DNA from: Lentibacillus sediminis
Lineage (GTDB): Bacteria > Bacillota > Bacilli > Bacillales > Amphibacillaceae
DNA length: 64,000 nt
NCBI RefSeq assembly: GCF_002763455.1
Contig: NZ_NIXK01000008.1
Location: forward strand, 124,001 to 188,000
Reading direction: 5' to 3'
Shown here: positions 7,649 through 16,647 of the stretch, piece by piece
Numbering within the stretch: the first letter of the stretch is position 1
How the letters are laid out: every line of letters starts with the position of its first letter
Notes under the pieces: generated by a model
The model's database searches: none
What the model saw: the letters and a program-made list of their open reading frames with translations, nothing else
What the model was told of the DNA's origin: nothing
Program-made: the position numbers and the translations under genes

Positions 7649-8830
7649 TTAGTCTTTCACTTTATCAGCAGCTCCTATTGTACGAACAATCGAATTTGCT
7701 GTGATATCAACCGTAGTTTGATTAGAAAAAATGTTGGAGCCATAATCCCAGTTGTCCTTTATCTCTGTCCAGATTCCATAATGTTTCTGCTTGATTTTTT
7801 CTCCGAATCCGAAAAAATCCACTTGCAATTCTTCTTGTCCCTTTGTCAGTGCCTGATTCGCAAGTTCCTCCAAGCTTTTGTTAATATGCTGCTCGATTTC
7901 CCTTAAATAACTTTCATCCATTAGGGTCCTGCTGCCAAACATTTCGGAAATCCTGCCTTCTGTTTCAATGTTTACAGTTATCTCGATATTGTCCCTGTCA
8001 CTTGGGTCTACCTTGATTTCGCTGCTCATGTTCTCCAGCTCATAAATCATTAACTGTCCATCGATCTCGAATTTAATGGTCCCCATGCTGTTTTTCCCTG
8101 TTATTAAATTTAGCCCTTTTGTTTCCGTACCTGTAAGTGCCCCCACCATCTTATTATTATGTCCCTGTATGACAGCAGCTCCCTTGGAATTAAGCTTGCT
8201 TCCTTCTGCTTGAACGTGTGGAAGCACATAGCTGTTTTTCTCGAGCAGATATTCATGAATTGACCCCATCCGGACAGGCTCAAGCAGTTCAATTGTCTTG
8301 TTATTATTCTCCATCAGCGAATAGATGTACCTGGCAGGAAGGGTAGCACCGGACGGTTCGATTTCCATGATCTTTTTAGCTTCACCTTCTGAAATGAGAA
8401 CCCGGATTTCCCTCCGCATTTCCTGGTCCCTTACATATAAATCCATAATGCTGGCAAACAGCCCGGGCTCGCGTGCCACTTCTGCAGCCACCACTAATAT
8501 CTTTAAATGTTCATGATACGGGGCGCGGCCTGCCAGTGCGGCCATCTCCCGGGTTATCTCCAAAATGCTTTCCCCAGTTGCGGTCACATTGGCGTATGGT
8601 TTCTGGCTGCCGCCTCCCCCGGAGGAACTTCCACCCGAAGAGGCAAAGCTTCTTAGAATAACAAATTGATTCGTCAGGTCCAGCGTATAATGATCAGTTG
8701 GCTGATCTTCAGCCAGATCAACCGCAGCTCCAATTACAAAACCGCGATCCTCGATGTCTATCTCATCCCAGCACCCCGCAAGCAAAAAACTCATGACACA
8801 GCAAACAAATAATCCTATTCGTTTTTTCAC
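7649..8830 (-). CDS. gerAC: Spore germination receptor C subunit (Ger(x)C lipoprotein)
   Basis: A 393-residue lipoprotein with signal peptide and LAGC lipobox (MKKRIGLFVCCVMSFLLAGCWDEID). The conserved CWDxxEIxxR-like start and a C-terminal domain with FSPxG-like quinone-free beta structure identify the Ger(x)C family. It anchors on the outer face of the spore inner membrane and is required for receptor function. Its ATG overlaps the end of gerAB by four bases, showing tight translational coupling. A Gly/Ser-rich insert (about residues 66-75, SSGGSSSGGGGS) is notable. The germinant is not predictable. Confidence 0.95.
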   Translation of the reverse strand: MKKRIGLFVCCVMSFLLAGCWDEIDIEDRGFVIGAAVDLAEDQPTDHYTLDLTNQFVILRSFASSGGSSSGGGGSQKPYANVTATGESILEITREMAALAGRAPYHEHLKILVVAAEVAREPGLFASIMDLYVRDQEMRREIRVLISEGEAKKIMEIEPSGATLPARYIYSLMENNNKTIELLEPVRMGSIHEYLLEKNSYVLPHVQAEGSKLNSKGAAVIQGHNNKMVGALTGTETKGLNLITGKNSMGTIKFEIDGQLMIYELENMSSEIKVDPSDRDNIEITVNIETEGRISEMFGSRTLMDESYLREIEQHINKSLEELANQALTKGQEELQVDFFGFGEKIKQKHYGIWTEIKDNWDYGSNIFSNQTTVDITANSIVRTIGAADKVKD

Positions 8831-9927
8831 GGTTTCCCTCCTCTAATCTTGAGCATGACAGATAGCAGGATCAGCAGAAATACCGTAAGTCCCACCCCCG
8901 TGTAACTGATAATTTCACCAAACCGTGATACTTCCAACAAATTCTGGGGATACATGCTCACAAGGTAAGTCAGTGGGGTCACGATTAAGAGAATCTTGAT
9001 TTTTGGTGTGTTTTTAAATAACGTGTGCAGCGCCAGTACCGCCACATCCAAAACCATGACGGTCGTGTTGAAAATCGCCATAATCCAGATGACAAAAAAG
9101 ATGGATTCAAACCGCTCAAAAAAACCGACCGGCAAATCCACTGTTTTTGCCAGTTCAACCGTTGGATAAAGCAAATTCGCGGTTGCCGCGTTGCCAAACA
9201 CGCCAACAATCATCACAAATAACAAAACATATAGAAGCATCGGCAGACTCATGCCGATTGCTGCAGCCCTCGGCGCTTTTTCCGGATCTTTCACTAAGCC
9301 AACATAAAACCATAAAATGCCAAATCCTATATAGGAGGTGACGCTGGAACCAGCGCCCCTCAACAGATCGGTAAAACCTGTTTGAAATATCGGCTGCAAA
9401 TTTCCGAAATCAAACCATCCAAAGTTAAATAGCAGCACACCAACCGTAATCAGCAGGATGATCGGCAAAAACATGGTATTCAAACGAAACAGCCCTTCCC
9501 GGGAACCGGAGACGGCATAGACAACGACAAGCAAAAAAGTAAGTGAGATGACTTCCAGCGGTGTCCGGTCAAATAAATACTGTTTCGCCACATCGGCAAT
9601 TTGCCGCACTTCAAAGGCAGTGTATTGCAGGCTGATCAAAGCAAGCAGAAAAGTCATTACGACAGCAACCGGTTTGCTTACTAAATGAGAAGCATAGTCC
9701 ATAAAGCTCTGTTGCGGAAAACGGGAAGCCAATTTGGCAATTGCCCAGGCGAGGGCAATTGCTGTCATTCCACTGACAGCTAAGGAGATCCACCCATCTG
9801 ATCCAATCGTGATGGATGCCAGGTCACTTGGCAGAGAAAGCACGCCCGCCCCAATCACAACCGATGGCATGGCAACCATGATTTCTCTGGAGCTGATTCT
9901 TTCATCACTATATTCAAAATCTCTCAT
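8827..9927 (-). CDS. gerAB: Spore germination receptor B subunit (GerAB permease family)
   Basis: A 366-residue integral membrane protein of the APC-superfamily GerAB type with about ten membrane segments, starting MRDFEYSDERISSREIMVAMPSVVIGAGVLSLPSDLAS. GerAB subunits form the germinant-binding channel of the receptor in the spore inner membrane. It overlaps gerAA and gerAC by four bases on each side, so the three subunits are translationally coupled. Confidence 0.95.
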   Translation of the reverse strand: MRDFEYSDERISSREIMVAMPSVVIGAGVLSLPSDLASITIGSDGWISLAVSGMTAIALAWAIAKLASRFPQQSFMDYASHLVSKPVAVVMTFLLALISLQYTAFEVRQIADVAKQYLFDRTPLEVISLTFLLVVVYAVSGSREGLFRLNTMFLPIILLITVGVLLFNFGWFDFGNLQPIFQTGFTDLLRGAGSSVTSYIGFGILWFYVGLVKDPEKAPRAAAIGMSLPMLLYVLLFVMIVGVFGNAATANLLYPTVELAKTVDLPVGFFERFESIFFVIWIMAIFNTTVMVLDVAVLALHTLFKNTPKIKILLIVTPLTYLVSMYPQNLLEVSRFGEIISYTGVGLTVFLLILLSVMLKIRGGKP

Positions 9928-11468
9928 GCATCGGTGTCTCCTTTTCCAGTCCTAGTACGATCATTTGTCTGCAAATATTTTGGACGCGTTGTCAAGAGCG
10001 GGACCGGCAGCCTGAGTACCAGATCGGTCCAGTCCCGGAAAAAGCTTGGGGCAAATGGTGCAGAATAAGGGACACCCACACTTTTTAAATTTACGATATG
10101 GATATTGACCATAATGTAGGCAAGAATGATGCCGTAAAGCCCTAAAAAGGCTGCGGCAATCATAAAGCCAAATAACAGAATCCGAAATGAGATGGCGACA
10201 CTGTATTCCGGAATCGCGAAGGAAGCTATCGCATTCAGTGCCACAACAATTACCATAATCGGACTGACAATCCCAGCCGTTACGGCAGCTTCCCCGATGA
10301 CCAGACCGCCGACAATCCCGATCGTCTGCCCGATGTTTCTCGGCAGCCGTGCCCCCGCCTCCCGCAAAAGCTCCATGGTAAGCGACATGAGTAATGCCTC
10401 AATAAAGGCAGGGAATGGCACACCCTGTCTGGATGCACCAATCGAGAAAGCCAAGTCAGATGGAATCATCCCCGGATGATACGAAGCGAGTGCAATGTAC
10501 AGGCCAGGCAAAAAAATAGCGATAAAAGCCGCACCATACCGTAATGTCCGAAGTAATGTGCCAATGGTCCAGCGTTCATAATAATCATCCGGCGATTGCA
10601 GGGTGCTTCCCAGCGTCACCGGTGCTAAAAGTACAAATGGCGTCCCGTCCAGAATGATCGCGGCCTTTCCCTGAAGAAGGGCTGCCGCCACTTTATCCGG
10701 CCGTTCCGTATTGCTTATCTGCGGAAAAGGGGACAAAAAGCTGTCCTCAATCCATTGCTCGATATAGCCGGATTCCGGAGCAAAGTCCATATCAATCGAT
10801 TGCAGCCTGCGATGGAGTTCTTTTACAATATCCGGGTGAATAACCCCGTCTACATAACTGAGCACGAGTTTTTTCTTTGACCGTCTTCCAACATAATAGG
10901 TTTTAAATCTCAGGTTTGGATCGCGGATCTGTCGGCGGACGAGCGTCATATTTGTGCGCAGGCTTTCTACAAATCCTTCTTTCGGACCACGCAATGCTGA
11001 TTCAGTCGTAGGCTTCTCAATCGCTCTGGTTTCCCATCCCCTTGTGCCCATTATCAATACTTGGCGGGCACCATCGATATAGACTACCGTGCTTCCGGAT
11101 AGCAGCGCATTTGCCGCATCGTCAAGCGTTTTTCCCTTTTGCACATCTGCAACCGTAATGGTTTCCTCGAAGATTTCCTCCAGAATTTTTCGGGAATCAT
11201 CAGCATCTGTCTGGTACTCCTGCAGTTTGTTCAGGATATTTTTATGTACAAACGCTTTGTCAATCATTCCTTCAATGTAGACGACTGCGCTTCTGGTGTT
11301 TCCAATTGGTACTTCGCGGACAACCAGATCATTCGGCTCTTCCAGCATTTTTCTGAGATTTGCCAGATTCTTATCCAGATTTTTCTCTATATCAACGGTG
11401 AAATTTTCCTGGCCGCTGTCTTTGGATTTTTGTTTATTTTTCTTTTTAAAAATGGCACCCAATCTCAT
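9924..11468 (-). CDS. gerAA: Spore germination receptor A subunit (GerAA)
   Basis: A 514-residue GerAA-family protein: a soluble N-terminal domain (to about residue 285) and a membrane domain with several helices, including the conserved PGLYIALASYHPGMIPS and RXGVPFPAFIEALLMSLTMELLREAG motifs (here RQGVPFP). GerAA subunits oligomerise into the ion-conducting core of the receptor. It is the first gene of the operon; the start MRLGAIFKKKNKQK follows AAGGGGAATC. The upstream region contains a 20-bp tandem repeat array, leaving about 100 bp for a promoter. Confidence 0.95.
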   Translation of the reverse strand: MRLGAIFKKKNKQKSKDSGQENFTVDIEKNLDKNLANLRKMLEEPNDLVVREVPIGNTRSAVVYIEGMIDKAFVHKNILNKLQEYQTDADDSRKILEEIFEETITVADVQKGKTLDDAANALLSGSTVVYIDGARQVLIMGTRGWETRAIEKPTTESALRGPKEGFVESLRTNMTLVRRQIRDPNLRFKTYYVGRRSKKKLVLSYVDGVIHPDIVKELHRRLQSIDMDFAPESGYIEQWIEDSFLSPFPQISNTERPDKVAAALLQGKAAIILDGTPFVLLAPVTLGSTLQSPDDYYERWTIGTLLRTLRYGAAFIAIFLPGLYIALASYHPGMIPSDLAFSIGASRQGVPFPAFIEALLMSLTMELLREAGARLPRNIGQTIGIVGGLVIGEAAVTAGIVSPIMVIVVALNAIASFAIPEYSVAISFRILLFGFMIAAAFLGLYGIILAYIMVNIHIVNLKSVGVPYSAPFAPSFFRDWTDLVLRLPVPLLTTRPKYLQTNDRTRTGKGDTDA

Positions 11469-11570
11469 ACTGATTCCCCTTGTAATCGAAAGACGTTGCC
11501 CTTTGTTTTCCCATTCTGGGGTTTATTATACGGTGGGAGGGCTGAGGTTCTTTCTCTCCTCGCTTCGGGC

Positions 11571-11821
11571 GGAAGTTTTCTCTCTCGACCGGAAGTTTCC
11601 ATTCTCGGCCGGAAGTTTCCGCTCTTGACCGGAAGTTCTCGCTCTCGACCGGAAGTTCTCGCTCTCGACCGGAAGTTTCCGTTCTCGACCGGAAGTTCCT
11701 GCTCTCGGCCGGAAGTTTCCGCTCTCGACCGGAAGTTCCTCCTCTCGACCGGAAGTTCCTCCTCTCGACCGCGAAAGTTCCCGTTCTCGACCGGAAGTTT
11801 CCATTCTCAACCAGAAGTTTA
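11571..11821. repeat. Array of about twelve 20-bp tandem repeats
   Basis: Ten units start exactly every 20 bp from 11571 (GGAAGTTYYC plus NYTCTCGACC), then a 22-bp and another 20-bp unit, then a partial one. A degenerate lead-in unit precedes them. The period is not a multiple of three and no reading frame has a plausible start, so it is non-coding. It lies between the divergent gerAA and DUF3231 genes. One isolated copy of the unit occurs at about 50668-50686. Confidence 0.95.
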
Positions 11822-11890
11822 CAGTATAAATACATCCTTCCCAGCCAAACTAAACAAAAATAGTCAAATAGCGCACAGGAGGGAATTCTA

Positions 11891-12913
11891 ATGGAAGGCC
11901 AGAATAAGCAGCAGCTGACCGCTGCAGAGCTTTCCCAAATATGGGGGAGCTACATGAATGCCAGTGCTAATATTGCCGTGTTTACTTATTTCACGGAAAA
12001 GGTGGAAGATGAAGAAATTAGGCCGGCTATAGAGGATGCCCTGAATTTATCGAAAAACCATATCACCAAACTTGAAGATTTTCTCACTGGAAATGAGCAT
12101 CCAATTCCTCAAGGGTTCGGCGAAGAAGATGTAAATCCGGCCGCTCCAAGGCTATACACGGATGGCTATATGCTGCAGCATGCCACCCAGCTCGGGACAC
12201 TTGGTTTAAACGCAGCAGCCACATCGATTTCTATGGCTACCAGAGAAGATGTCTATTCCTTTTTCTCCCAGCAGCTGCGTGATTATAATGCACTTCATCA
12301 TAAAGGCATTTCCATTGCCAAAGCAAAAGGAACCTATGTCAGCCCGCCAATAATTCCGGTACCACAGGAAGTCGATTTCGTAAAAAAACAAAGCTTCCTC
12401 ACCGGTTGGCTGGGTGAGCGCCGTCCATTGCTCACCTTGGAAATTGCCAATTTATTTTCCAATATAGAGCGGAATTCGGTGGGAAATGCGACATTGACAG
12501 GGTTCAGCCAGGTCGTGCAATCTGATGAAGTTCGCAAATATTTACTGCGCGGAATTGGTATTGCTAAGAAACATGTGAATGTACTCAGTGAGATTCTCGA
12601 GGGCAATGATGTCCCTGTGCCGATGGGGTCGGATGCCATGGTAACAAACTCCACTGACATCGCTCCCTTTTCCGATAAATTGATACTGTATCACACCACC
12701 GGGATGGTCACGGCCGGGATCGTATTTTATGGCATGAGTATCACAACCAATCTCAGACGGGATATTGCCAGCAAATATGTCCGGCTAAGCGGGGAAATTC
12801 TTTTGTACTCCGAGGATGGAGCCAATATTATGATCAACAATGGCTGGCTGGAAGAACCGCCACGCATGGTGGACAGGGACGAACTGGCAAAAACCAATAA
12901 ACGAAAGGGGTGA
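11891..12913 (+). CDS. DUF3231 family protein (first of a tandem pair)
   Basis: A 340-residue protein composed of two similar halves, each starting with a helical LSxIWxSY motif region or its equivalent, consistent with DUF3231, a Bacillales family of predicted ferritin-like helical bundles. Function is unknown; members are often sporulation-associated. The ATG at 11891 follows ACAGGAGGGAATTCTA. Its stop overlaps the beginning of the next gene, a paralogue, so the two are coupled. Confidence 0.88.
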   Translation: MEGQNKQQLTAAELSQIWGSYMNASANIAVFTYFTEKVEDEEIRPAIEDALNLSKNHITKLEDFLTGNEHPIPQGFGEEDVNPAAPRLYTDGYMLQHATQLGTLGLNAAATSISMATREDVYSFFSQQLRDYNALHHKGISIAKAKGTYVSPPIIPVPQEVDFVKKQSFLTGWLGERRPLLTLEIANLFSNIERNSVGNATLTGFSQVVQSDEVRKYLLRGIGIAKKHVNVLSEILEGNDVPVPMGSDAMVTNSTDIAPFSDKLILYHTTGMVTAGIVFYGMSITTNLRRDIASKYVRLSGEILLYSEDGANIMINNGWLEEPPRMVDRDELAKTNKRKG

Positions 12914-12918
12914 TGGAA

Positions 12919-13917
12919 ATGGAAGAACAAGTAAAACTTTCCGTATCGGATATTTCCACACTTTGGACTGCTTATCAGAGTGATACCTTAGCTGTGTGCG
13001 GGATCAAACACTTTCTGCAGCACGTGGAGGATGAGGAGATTCAGGCAATTCTCCAGGAAACCTTGCAGTTATTGAAGAAGAATGTGGATGATTTAACCGG
13101 TTATTTTTTGAAGGAAGGACACGCGCTTCCTGGTGGATTTACCGATCAGGACGTCCATCTGGGAGCACCGCGCCTTTTTTCCGACCGGCTTTATCTGGAA
13201 TACATTTTTAATATGACCGTTGCAAGTCTCGCCACCTACAGTGCAGCCCTGGCTGTTGTTGAAAGAAGATATGTTGTTGACTATTTCTCCAGTGCCCTGG
13301 CTTCGACCAAAAAACTTCATTTGAAGGCAAAGGAACTTTCTATAGAAAAAGGGGTATACGTGCGGATGCCGCAAATACCAAGACAGAAGCAAGTTGATTA
13401 TGTTAAAAAGCAGAAGTTCTTAGCAGGATGGTTCACGGACCGTCGCCCGATGATAGGAACAGAAATAACCAACCTGGTTTTCAACGCGAGACGCAATGCC
13501 GTTGGCCACGCGGTCATTACCGGCTTCAGCCAGGTGGCAAAGACCAAAGAGGTCAGGCAATACTTTGAAAGAGGAAGGGATATTGCCAGGAAACATCTGG
13601 ATATATTTTCCGATATTTTAAAAGAGGACAATTTGCCTGATGGATCGAGGCTGATGACCTCCGAGGTAACAGAGTCCAACATTGCCCCCTTTTCGGACAA
13701 GATGATGCTGGGAATGATTACCACACTGATCGCAACTGGCATGGGGCAATACGGCGCATCGATGTCCTTAAGTCCGAGGCGCGACCTGGGAGCCCATTAT
13801 GCTCGCTTGTCCGCCGAAATCGCCACCTATGCTGATGACGGCGCGAATATAATGATTGCTCATGGATGGATGGAACAGCCGCCGATCGCCGCCGATCGAA
13901 AAAGGCTGGCCAAATAG
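12919..13917 (+). CDS. DUF3231 family protein (second of a tandem pair)
   Basis: A 332-residue paralogue of the preceding protein: shared motifs include VEDEEIxxxxxxxL, the DV-xxAPRLxxD segment, VDxVKKQxFLxGWxxxRRP, ATxTGFSQV and the C-terminal GANIMIxxGWxExPP. The ATG at 12919 is favoured because AAAGGGG lies eight bases upstream; an ATG at 12913 in the same frame is too close. It is probably co-transcribed with its neighbours on either side. Function is unknown. Confidence 0.86.
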   Translation: MEEQVKLSVSDISTLWTAYQSDTLAVCGIKHFLQHVEDEEIQAILQETLQLLKKNVDDLTGYFLKEGHALPGGFTDQDVHLGAPRLFSDRLYLEYIFNMTVASLATYSAALAVVERRYVVDYFSSALASTKKLHLKAKELSIEKGVYVRMPQIPRQKQVDYVKKQKFLAGWFTDRRPMIGTEITNLVFNARRNAVGHAVITGFSQVAKTKEVRQYFERGRDIARKHLDIFSDILKEDNLPDGSRLMTSEVTESNIAPFSDKMMLGMITTLIATGMGQYGASMSLSPRRDLGAHYARLSAEIATYADDGANIMIAHGWMEQPPIAADRKRLAK

Positions 13918-13924
13918 GTGGCAT

Positions 13925-14413
13925 ATGGATAAGTCAATTGCCAAAAAAAGCAAAAAGCTGGAAGTGGTACTGTGGAGTATTGCGCTGCCCGGTTTTGGGC
14001 AATTATTAAACCGTAAATATTTAAAAGGGTTCCTGCTGGTCGGCCTGGAATTTCTGATCAACGTCCTGGGGAATTTTAATAACATAATCGTGCTAAGCTT
14101 TCTGGGCCACACACGGGAAGCGATTGAACAGACCAATTATCTGTGGCTGATGTTTTACCCTTGTTTGTATTTCTTCTCCATCTGGGATGCCTATCGGGAT
14201 GCAGGTGGAGGGGAAAAACCCTTTGCCTACTTGCCTCTTGTTTTCTCAGCCTATTTTGTCACCGTAGGCTTAATTTTTTCTCCGGTATTTACAATTTTTG
14301 GAATAACGCCTGGCCCGATGTGGCTGCCTATTATGTTCTTGCCTGTTGGGTTGGGAATTGGGGCGATCATTAGAGGAATCCTGCTTAATGTATATGCAGA
14401 AGGAAGTACCTAA
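13925..14413 (+). CDS. Small polytopic membrane protein
   Basis: A 162-residue protein with four hydrophobic segments. The first carries ALPGFGQLLNRKYLKGFLLVG, similar to the PGxGQxYxGxxxKG signature of TM2-like membrane proteins. The ATG at 13925 follows TAGGTGG and lies seven bases after the DUF3231 stop, so it is probably the third gene of that operon. An upstream in-frame extension to 13856 overlaps the DUF3231 gene and has no ribosome-binding site. Function is unknown. Confidence 0.78.
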   Translation: MDKSIAKKSKKLEVVLWSIALPGFGQLLNRKYLKGFLLVGLEFLINVLGNFNNIIVLSFLGHTREAIEQTNYLWLMFYPCLYFFSIWDAYRDAGGGEKPFAYLPLVFSAYFVTVGLIFSPVFTIFGITPGPMWLPIMFLPVGLGIGAIIRGILLNVYAEGST

Positions 14414-14450
14414 AAAACACACTTGAATCAAAGATTCAAGCGTGTTTTTG
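14414..14450. terminator. Bidirectional terminator
   Basis: An A-run, CACACTTGAATC / GATTCAAGCGTG stem and T-run serve the convergent membrane-protein gene (+) and FAD oxidase gene (-). Confidence 0.88.
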
Positions 14451-14470
14451 TGTTCGGCAGCAGCTTGCTG

Positions 14471-15589
14471 TCATGAAATACTGTGAAAAGCCCGATCCGG
14501 TACGTATGGTGCAAGGTCTGCTTCTGGCGCGATCCCTTTAGCAAGGGAAGCGGCCAGCTTGCCGACATACGGTCCCATTGTTAACCCGGAAGCACCGAGT
14601 CCTGTGGCAACAACCAGTCCCTCCACTTCATCAGTTGGTCCCAATAATGGCAGACCATCGGGGCTCATCGGCCGGAAACCAATCCGCATCTCTTTTAATG
14701 TGCCATCCGCCAAGCCGGGGGCTACATTTAGTGCTTCTCTGGTGACTTCAGCCAAACCTCCTGCCGTTGTGCGATAGTCAAATCCGGACCCGGTTTCCCG
14801 TGTTGCGCCCGCCACTACACGTGCATCATCGAAAGCCAGCATATAATGGCTGCTGGCAGGAAGGATCACCGGCCAGCTGGAGGTGTCCTCCTCCGGCAAA
14901 TGAATATGGGCAATTTGTCCGCGCTGCGGTTCGACAGCCAGATCAATGCCCAGTGGTTTGAGCAAAGAGCGCGTCCATGCCCCGGCAGCCGCCAGCACCA
15001 TACCAGTGACTTCCTCGCCGTTTATTTTCACTCCTTTTACTCCTGTGCTTGTAGAAATGAGTTCTGCCTTTCCCTTGGTGTATCTGGCACCGTGCTTTTG
15101 TGCGGCCAGCAGCAATGCCTGCTGCAGCAGCCTGCCATCTACTCTTGCTGCACCTGAAACAAACACAGATTCCAGGTCTTCCTTCAACAAAGGAAACTTG
15201 TCTTTCGTAGCTTCTGCAGTCAGCCTTTGAATTTCTCCCATTTCCGGTGCGTCCGCCTGCTTTGCCCTTGCTTCCTTTTCCACTTCATCGAGCCACTCAT
15301 GATCTGTATGTACCGCCATCGCGCCGACTTGTTTATAACCAGTATTCTGCTCGCCGTCTTCCTTCAGCTGGGTGATAAGTTCTGTGTAAAATCGAGCACC
15401 TCTTAATGCAAGAGAATACCAAGCTTGATCCTTTCTACTGGTTATCCACGGGCATACGATCTCCGCCCCAGCAGCTGTAGCCTTGCCCTCGAACTCCCCG
15501 TCCACAACAACTACCTTTTGCCCGTCTTTGGCAAGCTGATAAGCAGCACTTGCTCCGACAATGCCGCTTCCCACTACAATTACTGTCAT
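14471..15589 (-). CDS. FAD-dependent amino-acid oxidase/dehydrogenase (DAO superfamily)
   Basis: A 372-residue flavoenzyme with an N-terminal Rossmann dinucleotide motif (VIVVGSGIVGASAAYQLAKDG, GxGxxG) and a C-terminal GFRPMSPDGLPLLGP segment plus GLGASGLTMGP, typical of the DadA/ThiO/glycine oxidase family. It likely oxidises a D-amino acid or other amine. The ATG at 15587-15589 follows GGGAGGCGGG; an upstream in-frame start has no site. It follows the DinB-like gene by 46 bp on the same strand. The substrate is undetermined. Confidence 0.85.
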   Translation of the reverse strand: MTVIVVGSGIVGASAAYQLAKDGQKVVVVDGEFEGKATAAGAEIVCPWITSRKDQAWYSLALRGARFYTELITQLKEDGEQNTGYKQVGAMAVHTDHEWLDEVEKEARAKQADAPEMGEIQRLTAEATKDKFPLLKEDLESVFVSGAARVDGRLLQQALLLAAQKHGARYTKGKAELISTSTGVKGVKINGEEVTGMVLAAAGAWTRSLLKPLGIDLAVEPQRGQIAHIHLPEEDTSSWPVILPASSHYMLAFDDARVVAGATRETGSGFDYRTTAGGLAEVTREALNVAPGLADGTLKEMRIGFRPMSPDGLPLLGPTDEVEGLVVATGLGASGLTMGPYVGKLAASLAKGIAPEADLAPYVPDRAFHSIS

Positions 15590-15635
15590 ATTTTCCCGCC
15601 TCCCCGATTTTGCGAGCATATAAGCTCCCTGCCGT

Positions 15636-16202
15636 TTACTCAGCGTCCGTTTTATTAATCAAAAATCCAAGATCGTTTTCTATAATTCTAATATGATGTG
15701 CCTCATGAATGGCTAATAATTGAATCGCTTGAATAAGATTAGGATTGTGTGCTACTGGATCCAGAAAAATAATATGTCCGGCAAGGTCCTCATCAATATC
15801 TTCTACTATTTTTGCTACTTTTGAAGACTCTTTGGTCAGAATCTGGTTTAATTCGTTAAAATCCATTGTACTATGTATTTTTTTCGGTGGATCCAAAATA
15901 GCCTTCATCCCTTTCCCATGTTCTTCCTTGTAATCTTTATAAATATCATTTATCTCCGAATCAAATGGTTTGTTTCTCCTCATGCGGGCAAATACCTTTG
16001 TACAAGGAATCGTAATGACTGCTGCCACTCGCAGCATTTTTGTAATCAAATATAAGTGGTACATCGTTTCCCCGATTGACCATTTATTTTCTTGCGGTCT
16101 TTTCCATATTTGGGCCATTGATAAAGATTGGAGGGCCGGAAAAATCGCTTCTCTTTGTCGTTCGAGTGTAATGAAATGGTTCTGCATGCTTTGAGATTTC
16201 AT
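15636..16202 (-). CDS. DinB-like (DinB/YfiT superfamily) protein
   Basis: A 188-residue four-helix-bundle protein. Likely metal ligands are His in ETMYHLYLI and the HEAHHIRII motif near the C-terminus, as in DinB/YfiT-type metalloproteins. Members include thiol-dependent transferases and DNA-damage-induced proteins; the specific role is unknown. The start follows TTGGAGGGGCACG. The FAD oxidase lies 46 bp downstream. Confidence 0.75.
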   Translation of the reverse strand: MKSQSMQNHFITLERQREAIFPALQSLSMAQIWKRPQENKWSIGETMYHLYLITKMLRVAAVITIPCTKVFARMRRNKPFDSEINDIYKDYKEEHGKGMKAILDPPKKIHSTMDFNELNQILTKESSKVAKIVEDIDEDLAGHIIFLDPVAHNPNLIQAIQLLAIHEAHHIRIIENDLGFLINKTDAE

Positions 16203-16233
16203 CGTGCCCCTCCAATTATATTATATGTTTGAC

Positions 16234-16494
16234 CTACCTGCTTTTGACCAGCAGTTTGACCGCCTCATTGATTAATTCCTCGCTATTTTCCCCGCTGTCC
16301 TCTTCATTACGGATACGCTGTTCAAGATTTTGGCTGACAATCACTGCAGATGTTCGCTCAAGGGCGCTTTTTGCTGCAGACAGCTGGCTGACAACATCTT
16401 TGCACTCTTTTTCCTCTTCCATCATTTTTAACACGCCTTTCACCTGGCCCTCGATCCGCTTCATACGATGGATGATTTTCTCGTCATATTTCAA
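16234..16494 (-). CDS. CsoR/FrmR-family repressor with only one conserved cysteine
   Basis: An 86-residue DUF156 protein (HRMKRIEGQVKGVLKMMEE) that should bind DNA as a helical tetramer. CsoR uses Cys-His-Cys for Cu(I), while CstR uses Cys31 and Cys60 for persulfide sensing. Here Cys31 is present but position 60 is Arg (NLEQRIRN) and no CsoR-type His-Cys pair is seen. The start is TTG with AGGAGG seven bases upstream. It probably autoregulates through a GC-rich motif in its promoter spacer. It stands alone without rhodanese or copper genes, so the ligand is unclear. Confidence 0.85.
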   Translation of the reverse strand: MKYDEKIIHRMKRIEGQVKGVLKMMEEEKECKDVVSQLSAAKSALERTSAVIVSQNLEQRIRNEEDSGENSEELINEAVKLLVKSR

Positions 16495-16524
16495 CGTTTT
16501 GCCTCCTATGGGAATATTATGATT

Positions 16525-16553
16525 ACTATATACCCCAGCGTGTATGATGTCAA
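16525..16553 (-). promoter_or_regulatory. Sigma-A promoter with CsoR-type operator in the spacer
   Basis: On the minus strand TTGACA, 17 bp, TATAGT. The spacer holds ATACACGCTGGGGTAT, an AT-flanked G-rich near-palindrome like operators of CsoR/CstR repressors. It supports autoregulation of the adjacent repressor gene. Confidence 0.7.
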
Positions 16554-16647
16554 TTCAGAGGGATCCTCGCCCATATTCATCGATCCGTTCGATCATGAAC
16601 TTTTCTCATGTATTAACATACGCTAATGGTTGAAATGGGGGAGGATC

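Noticed and set aside
11571-11821. Possible CRISPR array
   Set aside because: Units are contiguous without spacers, and no cas genes are present.
11139-11891. 250-codon plus-strand frame and minus-strand Arg/Glu-rich frames across the 20-bp repeats
   Set aside because: They arise from the tandem repeat and antisense of gerAA; the 20-bp period shifts frame with each unit and no start signals exist.
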